Of a stretch of 64,000 bases of DNA, positions 46,699 to 59,700 are shown in pieces. The stretch covers positions 30,065,055 to 30,129,054 of the forward strand of contig CM072527.1 of NCBI GenBank assembly GCA_036898135.1. The letters are read 5' to 3'. A program made the translations under genes and the position numbers. The notes beneath the pieces were generated by a model that saw only the letters and a list, made by a program, of their open reading frames with translations, did no database searches and had not been told where the DNA came from. Each line of letters starts with the position of its first letter. The stretch's first letter is position 1. This stretch comes from Oncomelania hupensis (lineage: Eukaryota; Mollusca; Gastropoda; Littorinimorpha; Pomatiopsidae).

Positions 46699-47481
46699 TG
46701 GCACACATCCACAAATGCACACCAATGGCAGCAGAGAAGGGGAGATAAATCTTTCCCATCATTCCCTCATTCCACGGAGGACAGTGTCTAATAAGGATTG
46801 TATCCAACATGTTATCAATAGTCTCCAGATCCCCGTTGGGGTGCCGGGGGTTTCAGTATAAATAGTATCCCCACTTTCTGGAAATTTAGTGCTTTAAATT
46901 CCCACTGTCGCTGTCTTTCTCATTTGCTCTTTCTCATTCCTGCTCTTTTCTATCAATCTGCTATACTATCGTCTTCTTCGCTAGACCAGTCTCCTACCTT
47001 TTTTCTTGAAAACTCTTCCGGGACAAGACTCCTTGTTTGTGTATGAGGTCTGTTGGATCAGCTTGGGAATATTGGACGCTTTCTGCCAGGTGGTCACTAG
47101 GGCTTCCTATGATGTTATTATTTAGCAATGTAGGCATTTTATATGTATGTGTTTTGTTGATAATTTATAATGATGTTTGTATTCTATTTTGTTTTTGTAA
47201 ACGGGGGTTCGATAAGTTGGGGTGAAGCCTCAGCCGTCCCCTGCGTGAGATGTCTTTATTGTAAAGTGACTGGCTGGTGGAGAGCTTTCGGTTTTACCAC
47301 TACGGTTGTTTCAGCAGATCTTTTATGCGGATCGGGGGTTGTCCGGTCCTGATTTGGCTCGGAAGAGTCCGCTGGACCTAAAGCAATAATAATGTAATGT
47401 AATGTAATAGTCTCCAGTCGAGTCTCTTTAGGCCAGACACTTGAATGTGTCGTGGACACACTTGTTTGTCTCCCCTAGTAC

Positions 47482-47690
<209 letters not shown>

Positions 47691-47797
47691 TTTTGCTACT
47701 CCTATATGCTATCCAACATCCATTTTCTTTTTGCTTTTGAGGATCCATTCTACCGGCTTAATGGCGCTTGTGTTTGACACCATGACGGAGAGTCCAA

Positions 47798-47878
47798 GTT
47801 TATAGCTCAGTGGTAGAGGGGCTCGCCAGCCGCCTCGTCTGGGAGACCCTTGGTTCGCATCTCCACAGTTAACGAGAA
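47798..47878 (+). repeat. tRNA-like SINE head (again at 50177-50257)
   Basis: A box TAGCTCAGTGGTAGAGGGGC and B box GGTTCGCATCT. The SINE body to about 48366 includes 'AAACCGGAGCACCCAGAGAA', complementary to the conserved SINE motif at 38.9 kb. Confidence 0.6.
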
Positions 47879-48368
47879 AAGTTGGCTGTCACACAGATTC
47901 AAAACAAATATACACAGGCACCCGTATCTCGTTGCGACCGCCCTGTACGTCCTGTATTATTAAGGTATTACAGTACAGAGAGGGCGGTTACGTCTACACA
48001 CGGGCGCCTGTGGAAAGACAGCATCAGTCTTTGAAATCTGTTCACATCGCAGTGATTTTAGACTCATGCTCAATTAAGTTTTATTTTATTTTATTTATTT
48101 TTGTTTTAATTTTAGACACTTTAATGTCTCTTTTTATCGGGAAATTCTGGGCCGCCTCCCATGGGAAGGCATAGTCGGAACATGTGGCTCGCCCAAACCC
48201 AACCTATCTAATGATAAGTTATGTTTTTTGAAATTTTGCTGAGGAAGCAAACCGGAGCACCCAGAGAAAACCTCCGAGACGTTGCCCGAGTTGAAATTAA
48301 ATAATATTGGGAGAAACATAACGCCCAAATGCTGAATCGATCCCACACCTGTCAGGCGCCATTGGTTT

Positions 48369-50747
<2,379 letters not shown>

Positions 50748-50944
50748 GTAGCCTGTGGACAGGGGAAGTTAGTCCCGCCTTAGACCACTCTGTCACAACG
50801 CTCACCTATATAATAACAATAACTATAAACACATTTTAACCATCCACATAATTTATAAAACTGTCCTACTTCTGATGAATTAGATTTTTTTCCCTTAGCT
50901 CTATCAATTGGCTGGAGGGGAACAAAATCTTGAACAACCGGTAC

Positions 50945-52770
50945 AGAGGTTTGACACCATCTCCAGAGCCTATGGAATGGAAATAAGTGCAGAGAAGACC
51001 AAAATGATGGCATCAGCATGGACATCAAAGTCCCATACCTGTCAAGCGATACGGATTTTTGCGTAGCGCTACGCATTTTAAACATTTTCCCATGGCTACG
51101 GCGTATCACAAAGCTGCTACGCAATTTTTCAAAAGTGACGATAATATTTTTTAACCAAGGGGGTTTTTGCGCAGTAGTCTGTTCCGGTCGAGTCCGGTTT
51201 AAAGACACTTAGTAAAAGCACCGCACTTCTGCAACACGTGTTCGTTCAGGTATAGGATCGGGATATTCAAAAGTAGGTCCTTTACTGCCGATAAAATGTT
51301 TTGTACAGATGTAGGTGTGCTTTTTAACGTTTTGCATCGTGAAGGCATTTGCTCCTGTAGTCGGCTGACCGCACGCTTTCATCCATTCTTTTCACTTTTC
51401 CAAGTTGACATTCGGTTGTGGAAAGTAAATAAAGTCAACTCCTTGCATGTGAGGTTTATGTTTTTGCCGTGAATAGCTTTTGCAAATACCATAACAAAAA
51501 TGTTTGTTCACCATCGCTGCTGCAAACTTCGTACTTTGGTATAGGGTTCGGCAAAACACAGGAAAAATGCCCCATCCGGGAGACCGGAAGTCGTGACTTC
51601 GGAGGCCAAGGTGAAGGACATAATTTTATAGGGGGTCATTTGTAAATCAATTAAAGTAATAACCAATACCGGAATCCAGTCCATGGTATGAAATTCCGTG
51701 GAAAAAATCTTTGGAGCAATAGAAGAAAAAAAAACAAATTTGCAAATAACCTACAGAAAAGGTGAAGGCAAATAGCAACTATTTATGAAGAAAAAAAAAA
51801 GGTTAGAATTTGTGCTCGATAAAAAAAAGGATTAGAAAAGATTAAATTCCATTCAAATGTATTTCCAGACATCCCACCCTTACAGACTCATTTGCAAATC
51901 TATAAATTCCTTTTTTTTTTTTAAATTATTGTAACAAAGTGTTGTGCATTAACAAGATTTTACAATAAATTTGTAAACACATTGGATGTGTGTGTTTATA
52001 TTGGATGCAGAAGTTTCCAGTTTGGTTGCGAATCGCTTGATTCACATTAGTGCTACACCAAACCTCCATTTGCTATGGTTTTTCTGTTAAATTGCTACAC
52101 CACAACCCGAAAACCCCTTGACAGGTATGAAGTCCAAGGCCAATCCCTCAACACAGTGCATAGCTTCAAATATTTAGGAGCCATTGTATCAGACAATGGG
52201 TCCCGACAGGAAATCCTCTCCAGGATCGCATAAGCAACTGATGCCCTGGCAAGGTTGGAGCCCATTTTGGAAAGACAAGGCCATCAGTCTACATCCAAGA
52301 TAAGGCTGCTGCGTTCCCTTGTCATCTCCATCTTCCTATATGCTTGCGACCCTCACAGCAGATCTACAACGAAGAATACAAAGCATAGAGTAGATGAGGT
52401 GCTACAGAAGACTTCTGGGGATTTCCTATACCCAGCACATTACCAACGACAAAGTCCAACAGACCATCACACAAGTCATTGAAAAATACGATGACCTGCT
52501 CACAGTGGTGAAGAAACGGAAACTCCGATGGTACGACCACGTCACCAGATCATCAGGCCTTGCAAAGACCATCCTGCAAGGCACAGTGCAAAGAGGTAGA
52601 AGAAGATGGAGACCGAAAAGGAGGTTGGAGGACAACATTCGAGAATGGACTGGCTTGACACTGTGCGAAGCCATCAGGGTTGCTGAGGACAGAGAAAGAT
52701 GGAGTACGCTGGTTAAACTATCATCTGTGGTGCCCCAACGACTTCCGAGTTACGGGATAGGATAGGATAG
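50945..52770 (+). pseudogene. LINE 3' third (family 1), split by a TIR element
   Basis: 50945-51033 and 52130-52770 together match the 10.6-kb and 14.4-kb copies. The right part encodes ITNDKVQQTITQVI (about 52441-52482), KKRKLRWYDHVTRSSGLAKT (about 52512-52571), EDNIREWTGLTL, and ends in (GGATA)n at 52753-52771. It is broken by a stop near 52231 and by the 1096-bp insertion. Confidence 0.8.
51034..52129. mobile_element. TIR element inserted in LINE, 6-bp TSD, 1096 bp
   Basis: Ends CATACCTGTCAAG (51034) and exact complement (52129). AAGTCC flanks both sides (51028-51033, 52130-52135). The uninterrupted LINE copy near 11287 shows one AAGTCC at the target. No transposase frame is present, so it is non-autonomous. 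I cannot assign a superfamily from a 6-bp duplication and these ends. Confidence 0.85.
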
Positions 52771-52984
52771 GAGGATATTCTCACAGATGATATTATTTTC
52801 CTAAAATAGTACATATAGGTCTATACCGGACATTCTAGTTAGACCTACCCTTCTTCTGATACTAAAGTGCACAGTGACAGATTGAATATTATTTAGTTAC
52901 ATTCTAGACCTATCTCCGAATGTTTTAAAGAAGTTGTCTTCCCTCTGAGGTCCGGCTGCGGTTGCCACTTTGCCCAAGTGGTGA

Positions 52985-53128
52985 CACGGACGCTTGTATC
53001 TGGACACGCGAGCGCCTATGCCTGTGATGCGTCACCTTTCTGATTATCTATAATTACAGAGATTCCAAATACAGATAACCAAACTGGAGTCGCATAGGCG
53101 CTCGCGTGTCCAGATACAAGCGCATGTG
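52985..53128. mobile_element. Palindromic MITE, second copy, 8-bp TSD
   Basis: Arms share GCTTGTATCTGGACACGCGA and CGCCTATGC with the 90-bp element at 14186, but enclose about 60 bp of unrelated sequence. AGTGGTGA flanks both ends (52977-52984, 53129-53136). Confidence 0.85.
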
Positions 53129-53136
53129 AGTGGTGA

Positions 53137-53808
53137 CTATTCTTTCACAGTATATAGCTACCCCTATGCTATCGGAGACCCACACGCGGCCTCTACTTGG
53201 CCATCGACTCACGGTTTCATCGGCGCATCTCTTCATGGCCTCCTCGGCACATCTCCTCCAGTTTGACCTCTGCGTCCTGCTCGGCATCCTTGTCGTCATC
53301 CTTGCAGCTGCTTCGTGCGCTCGTCACCAGTGTCATCCCTACTCCACCTTCACGCTTTTGATTCATCGTTATTCTCTTCAATCAAATGTCGCAGCAGCTT
53401 CGTGCGCTCCATCTACACTTCAATCCGCAACTTGACTTCTTACATCGACTGGTCATCGTTTCTCCAGTCCCCCTTTTACGCTATGTGTCCAGGGACGTTA
53501 AACTATATAACGTAACGCAACGGAGATCCACCAATTCTTTCCGGGGAGTCTGTTGCATAGGCTTTGGAGACCTTACTACTGCGATAATTGTTTTCTGTAT
53601 GCACATTGAGATTGTCAGGGGTAATCGCGCTATAACACATAATTATCCTCCTCTTCCTCCTCAAGGCACTCTCACACATAGCCGAAAAATAAGCATTTTA
53701 AAATGGTGCAAGGTTCTTGGCGGAGTTGTGACTCGCTTTATCCTAACGAAGCAAAATGGAAACATGGAATGAAAGACCCCTACTATCTACCCACCACCCA
53801 CTTCTCCC

Positions 53809-53863
<55 letters not shown>

Positions 53864-53927
53864 CCCCTAAATCCCCCACAATCTTTTCCCATTTCCGAGT
53901 CACGAAGATTGTACGTCATCGTATCGC
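53137..53927. other. No confident gene; (CT)n tract
   Basis: C-run and (CT)n at 53803-53862. Frames at 53130-53515 are Ser/Leu/His-rich without motifs. Confidence 0.4.
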
Positions 53928-54755
53928 ATGGTTTTAATCATTTTGACGAAAAAAGATGGGCGATCACATTGCGTCACCCAAATGATGACGTCCAAGCCGG
54001 AAACTTGTGTCTCGACCTTACTCTTTTGTGGCCGTGAAATCGAGAGCGACAACTGTCGCGACTTCTTCTTCATTCCTGCAACAGACGGACCAGATAGAAC
54101 GAAGCATAAGTTAGATGGCCAGACGGGAAGACCTCGTAAGGAAAGTTTGCTATTCTACACGCAATATGGTGGTCTCGACCCTTTTGCCTATTTTAATTTT
54201 GTGATGGAAACTTCACCCAGCTCTGCCACGGAAGCGTCCACTTCTTCTTTTTCTTGCACTTCTTCCTCGAATCCCGAAACGTCTTCTGCTCCTGCTTCTT
54301 GTTCCAATTCTGAATGTTTTTCTTCGGCGACATCTTGTGCTTGTTCTTGTTCTGCCGAACATACCTTATCCTCTCACAGCCCTGACGTTCACGAGGCCAT
54401 CTTGCATCTGTTCAACGTGGTAGCCAGACGTTGCAACATCTCCTACTATCTCAAGGACCCAGCACAAATCCCTGTCTCCCGTCCATCCTCGGAGCTGCTG
54501 CAAGACTGTCTGTTGCCCTACAGTTTTGCCAGCTCTCATTTGCCGAACAATTTCATCAACTCTCGTTTGCCCTATAATTTCATCATCTGGCCCTCCGGAC
54601 GCAACGAGAACAAGACTGGGAATGTCCTGGCGCTGCGCGCAGCAATCCATCAACCAAGCTCGCAATTGGTTCTGCCCGCTTCGTCGCTGACTTTGCATAG
54701 TGGACTGATGCAGCGAGGACTTCTGCACGGTGCAATGTGGCCACAGTCTTTGTGA
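53928..54755 (+). CDS. Orphan ORF, 275 codons, unknown
   Basis: The longest non-repeat frame outside the retrotransposon. It starts at ATG 53928 (a later start at 53982 is possible) and ends at TGA. Residues about 97-150 are Ser/Thr/Cys-rich (SFSCTSSSNPET, SCACSCSAEH). The following part looks more globular (HEAILHLFNVVARRCNISYY) with two related motifs, LPYSF and LPYNFI. No signal peptide, zinc finger or enzyme motif is recognised, and no clear polyadenylation signal follows before the LTR element. It could be one exon of a host gene, a transposon gene or chance. Confidence 0.35.
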   Translation: MVLIILTKKDGRSHCVTQMMTSKPETCVSTLLFCGREIESDNCRDFFFIPATDGPDRTKHKLDGQTGRPRKESLLFYTQYGGLDPFAYFNFVMETSPSSATEASTSSFSCTSSSNPETSSAPASCSNSECFSSATSCACSCSAEHTLSSHSPDVHEAILHLFNVVARRCNISYYLKDPAQIPVSRPSSELLQDCLLPYSFASSHLPNNFINSRLPYNFIIWPSGRNENKTGNVLALRAAIHQPSSQLVLPASSLTLHSGLMQRGLLHGAMWPQSL

Positions 54756-55024
54756 ATGAAATGAATTATTGGGTGAACTGAATTGAAGAAAACAATACTT
54801 AGCAGATGTGAAGATTACACGATTTGTGTAGTGACGCAGTTTACTGATTGGTGTGATTTGCCACTTCCATCACCATCAGGAACTCTCGAAAACATTTACA
54901 CCAACTGCTCGTATTTGTGTAGGTCTATTTCTACCCACGTGACTAAACAACCGCTACTAGTACAATCATCCTTAACAGGCAACTGCTATTACCTAAGTCC
55001 CGATGTCTACATAATTATCCATCC
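54756..55024. other. No gene seen between orphan ORF and LTR element
   Basis: A plus frame at 54783-55121 runs into the LTR and so is not a real gene. Confidence 0.4.
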
Positions 55025-56559
55025 TGTCACGTGGGGTTTATGGGCTCTGCACAATGGAATTATGGACCCTCACGTTTATTCGGTGGGAACTGCTAGTACG
55101 TCACCCTATGAATTACTTTAATAAATTTATTTGTTTAGCTCGTTCTGTGTTAAGGTTGGGGTACAGAAATAGATAGAAAAATGGTAAGAGATTACTGTCA
55201 CACTAGCTTTCACACGGCTATGAATCATATGTAGACCAGCCACTTGATAACAGTTAAAATCACACATTTATTTCTTCTACTCTATACAAGATTCTCTAAG
55301 TACTAATCTAACTTAAAAAGTCTCTTTCAATGCTAATAGTTCGATCGCTGATAGTCTATGCAGCTGTTCTATCTTCATTGGGCACTTGCTAGTATATCTC
55401 ATGTAGATTTGGACTACTGTGGTCCGTTTTACAGTTTCTGAAGAGTTGGACTACTGTGGTCCTGTTTCCGATCAGTTTAAGTGCACCTATGTTGTTACAC
55501 TTAACTGATAGATGGTGCGTGCGAAGTCCTTCTGTGAGGTAGCTTCAGGTGCACCTGTGTAGTTGTGTAGTTGGGTTCCCTTGCCACGCTGTGGGGTCTT
55601 GTAGGGTGTGATCCAGGGTAACTCTCTCCGACCTGTGCGGTAGAGGTTACGCAGACAACTCGTCGTTTCTGTGGAGTTGTGCGCACGGGATAGCTCGGGA
55701 TAGCTCGCCTGCTCGTCTGTAATATAAGAGACGAAATTCTGCACAACCCTGAATAATCGGTTTGTGCAGAGCGTCTCACTGAAAGCCAAGTAGCCCTCAG
55801 TGATAGCTCCACATCTCTATACATAAGCGACGAACATTCTGCTACTTCCGGGTTCCACTGGAATCTCAACCTAAATTCCTATACATACATAAATATCAAT
55901 CGTGTCTAACTATACACATACAGAATTAATAATATTATAAACATTCAGTGGTACAGCCACTGGTCTGCAAACATACATATAAGTTAAACAACAGTGGTTC
56001 CGTATGGTATACAACATGGCGGCGTAACCGGTCGTGTTTCGCCTCGTGTTCGGCGTTTCCACATGGTCACGCAAATTCGGATTAATAATTCACATGTATG
56101 CATAGCAAATTCTTCAAGCATAATTTCAACAATAATATAAATATATCACGATGAAACAGAAGGGTGTTCATTTACCTGTCTGACAAGTTTAGGCCCGTTG
56201 GCGACTTAATAGAATTCTAAGATTCCTAAGTCCTGCTTCCTGGTCTATGTGTGGAGAGATTTCTCTGCCAGCGTTCTAGCTGTTAACACTTCGGTGTATT
56301 ACTCCCAACTGACCAAAACTGTGCGTGGTTTGGACCCAGTCAAACTGGCTCCAACCACTTTGCCTAAGCTCTCCCATTGGTTCCAACGGTCCGATTCAAA
56401 ACTCAAGTGCTGACGTCACTGCGCTGTGTGTGTGGCTCAGGCTCGCAGTGTGCTGTAATTTACTTGCTGGCTGTGTACTATACTAACTCTCTTAATGTTA
56501 CAATTACTACCCAAGGCTAAATAGTCACTGGGCAGGGTAAAACTAGCCAATTCATGACA
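55025..56559 (-). repeat. 3' LTR
   Basis: 1535 bp, TG...CA ends, identical to the other LTR apart from position 56190. Short frames inside (for example 55501-55869) recur in both LTRs and are not genes. Confidence 0.95.
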
Positions 56560-56571
56560 GGCCCCCTCAAC
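56560..56571 (-). promoter_or_regulatory. Polypurine tract
   Basis: Minus-strand TTGAGGGGGCC directly precedes the 3' LTR; such tracts prime plus-strand DNA synthesis. Confidence 0.7.
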
Positions 56572-56726
56572 TGAAAAAAGGCGATGACTACTGGATTCGA
56601 CCTTTTTCTACTACAGGGCCTAGTTTAACACTGCACTATCCTAGGGTCCTATTTACAAACTAAGTAAGTTGCTCTACCTGAGCTGCAATGCTGTGCCAGG
56701 TAGCTATGGACACTAGTGACAGGGTT

Positions 56727-59700
56727 TTACTGGGCGGGGACGAATTCTGGTGCGGTGGCCCTTAGTTGTGTTGGGTGGGCGACAGCTGCTGTGTCCTCCA
56801 CGAGATGGCGACTGAGGTAGTCGGCTCCGTGGTTTTCCTTGCCGGGGATGTACTCGATTTGGAATGAGTATGCCTGAAGGGTGAGTGCCCATCGCATCAG
56901 GCGAGAGTTCAAAGACTTGGAGGCTGCCAGGAACGATAGTGGTTGATGGTCCACCTGAACTGTGAAGTGGGTCCCATACAGGTAGAGTTGGAATTTCTGT
57001 ATGGCCCAGACTAGTCCAAGACATTCCTTCTCCGACGTGGCGTAGTGGGTCTCGGCGGGTCTCAATTTTCTGCTGGCGTAGGCGACAGGGAATAGCGTCT
57101 CCGCATTCTTGGGGTCGCGCTGTAGCAGTACTGCTCCGAGGCCTAAGTCGCTTGCGTCGGTGCGAAGAACGAATGGCTGAGTCAAATCGGGTAGGTGGAG
57201 TACTGGCGCCGATGTCATTCTGTCCTTGAGTGTTTGGAATGCTGTCTCACATTCCGCTGTCCAAACTACTTTGTCCGGGGCGATTTTCCGGGTTCCATTT
57301 GTCAGTGGCACGGCGATGCTGTTGTAGTTGGGGATGAACTTCTGGTAGAAGCCGCAGAGTCCTAGAAACGACTGTACTTCCTTTTTGGTCTTGGGCCTAG
57401 GAGCGTCGAGTAGGCGTTTCACTGTCTTTTCTACCGGTCGCAGGCTTCCTTGACTGATGGTGTGTCCCAGAAATTCTAGCTCGGTGAATCCGATCTGACA
57501 TTTGGTGGGTCTTGCCGTCAATCCCGTGTCTCTGAGGCGGGCGAGTAGTTGTTGTAGGAGCGTGACATGTTCCTCCCACGTAGGTGTTGCGATGAGGATG
57601 TCGTCCATAAACGAATGTAGGTGCTCGCTGCTCAGGGGTGCCAGGAGTTTTCGCATCATGGCGCTGAAGATGCTGGGTGCGTTGTGGAGTCCGAATGGAA
57701 GCACGTTGAATTCGAAGTGTCCTTCCATAGTGCTGAAAGCTAGGTACTTTCGGACTTGTGGTTGTACTGGTATCTGATAGTATCCTTTGCTGAGGTCGAT
57801 GCGTGAGAAGTACTTCGCTCGCTGTAGCTTGGCAAATAGGTCTGTCTGGTCCGGGAGTGGCTCTGGCTGGAACTGCGTTACCGCATTCAGGAGTCTGAAG
57901 TCGATGCACAGTCGATGCTCTCCGTTGGGTTTTCGCAACAATACCGTGCCTGCGCTGTAGGGTGAAGTAGACTCTGAGATGATTCCGGCTGCCAGTAAGG
58001 TGTCTATCTCTTCCTTGATGGCTCGCTGCTGAGACAGTGGCATCGGGTAGAGCTTCTGGCGGACGGGTGTTGGGTCGGTCACCGTGAAGGTTACTTCGAC
58101 GAGGTCTGTCCTCCCTGGTCGGTCTGTTAGCACAGTCTGATGTTGTCGAATGACCTGTAGTACTTGCTGTTGCTGTTTAGCGGCTAGGTCTCCGTTGAGT
58201 ATCACGTCTTTGTAGGTTTCTTTGGAGTGCAGGGGATACTCTACTGCATTGGTCTCCATGCTTTCTCCTTCTTCCGCGATGGCGATGGCTAACAAGTTGT
58301 GAGTGCTGGGGGTCGCTGGTCTGTCCGTATACTTCTTGAGGAGATTGATGTGGTGGTATCGGGCTCTCCCGTTCACCTCTACTTGGTAGACTGTCTTGGA
58401 TTTCTTGGCAGTCACCCGGTACGGTCCTCTCCAGGCGATGTCCAGCTTGTTGGTTCCACTTGGAAGTAAGAGTAGCACTTGATCGCCGACTTGCAGTTCT
58501 CTGTCCTTCGCGTGGCGGTTGTAGTACTTCGCCTGACGGGCTCTTGCCTTCTTCAGTGCTTCACCAGCTTTCTTCCACGTTGCTTTGAGGGTTTCCTGCA
58601 GGTCTGCGACGTACTTGGTGGCACCTCTTGGTGTGTCGTCTATCTTGGCTTCCGTCCAACTTCTGCGTAGGGCTTCTAGCGGTCCGGCTAGAGGTCTGCC
58701 GAATAGCAATGTTGACGGGGTGTAGCCTGTGGCTGCATGGGGCGTTTCTCGGTATGCGAACAGTGCCGCATTCACGTAGGTGTCCCACGCTTCTGGGTTG
58801 TCGTCGGCGACTTTCCTGAGTATGGTGAGAAGGGTTCCATTCAGTCTTTCTACTTGTCCGTTGCTGGCTGGGTGGTATGGTGGTGTGCGAATGTGATGAA
58901 CTTGTATCAACTCGAACACGTCTTGCATCAGGCGGCCGGTGAACTGAGATCCGTTGTCCGTTCTAATGCTGTCCGGGAATCCGACTCTGGTAAAGATGGC
59001 GATGAGTGCATCTGCAATCTTCTTGGTGTCGATCGCTGGCAACGGGACTGCTTCGCACCACATCGTACATGCGTCGACGAGTGTGAGTAGAAATCTGTTC
59101 CGCTTCTTGGTCATGGGCAGTGGTCCTACTATGTCTACTGAGACTTGCTGGAATGGCACGCCGACTACTACCGATGGTCCTAAGGTAACTGGTACGGTGT
59201 GATGTCGCGGGGAATATCGTTGACATTGGTGGCAAGATTTCACGTAGCGCTTGACATCCTCCGTGATTCCTGGCCAATAGTAGTGTGCGCTGATTCTCTG
59301 CACTGTGGCTCCAATTCCCATGTGTCCGCTGAGTGGCATGCTGTGGCCTAGTTCTAGTACTTGGGCTCGAAGGGTGGCTGGCAGTACTAGTTGGGTGTGA
59401 TCTCCATCTCCTTGTCGATGTAGAACTCCCTCTTCCATGTAGAAGTCTCCCTTGTGCGGGGGTGTGTGCGCCTTGGGTAGCTTCTGGAAGCACTTCGCTA
59501 TCGAGGTGTCTTCTTTCTGTGCTGTTTTGATCTCTTCGAGTCCTGGATTCGGAGCGAACTCGGGCTGGGGTGGTTGGGTTTTAGCTTGGGCCCTGGTTTG
59601 CACTGCAGCTATCTCTACAGTTTTAGGGGGCGTGCCTAAGAACACATACCTACAACCTAGCACTAGATCATACAGGGGTTTCTGTAAAACAGCTGCTTGG

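Larger units (their letters stand above)
45961..47409. mobile_element. Foldback element with ~370-bp arms (in copy 1)
   Basis: The left arm (45961 to about 46350) and right arm (about 47045-47409) are imperfect complements, sharing TTTAGGTCCAGC, GCATAAAAGATCTGC, 'GTCACTTTACAATAAAGACA' and 'GGCAGAAAGCGTCCAA'. ATTAC repeats cap both ends and may be part of the element or of its target. The central ~700 bp holds a SINE 3' end, a LINE fragment and further unique sequence. It has no transposase. Confidence 0.75.

Noticed and set aside
55501..55869. 122-codon ORF repeated at 62026-62394
   Set aside because: Lies wholly in the LTR, present identically in both LTRs, with no recognisable domain.
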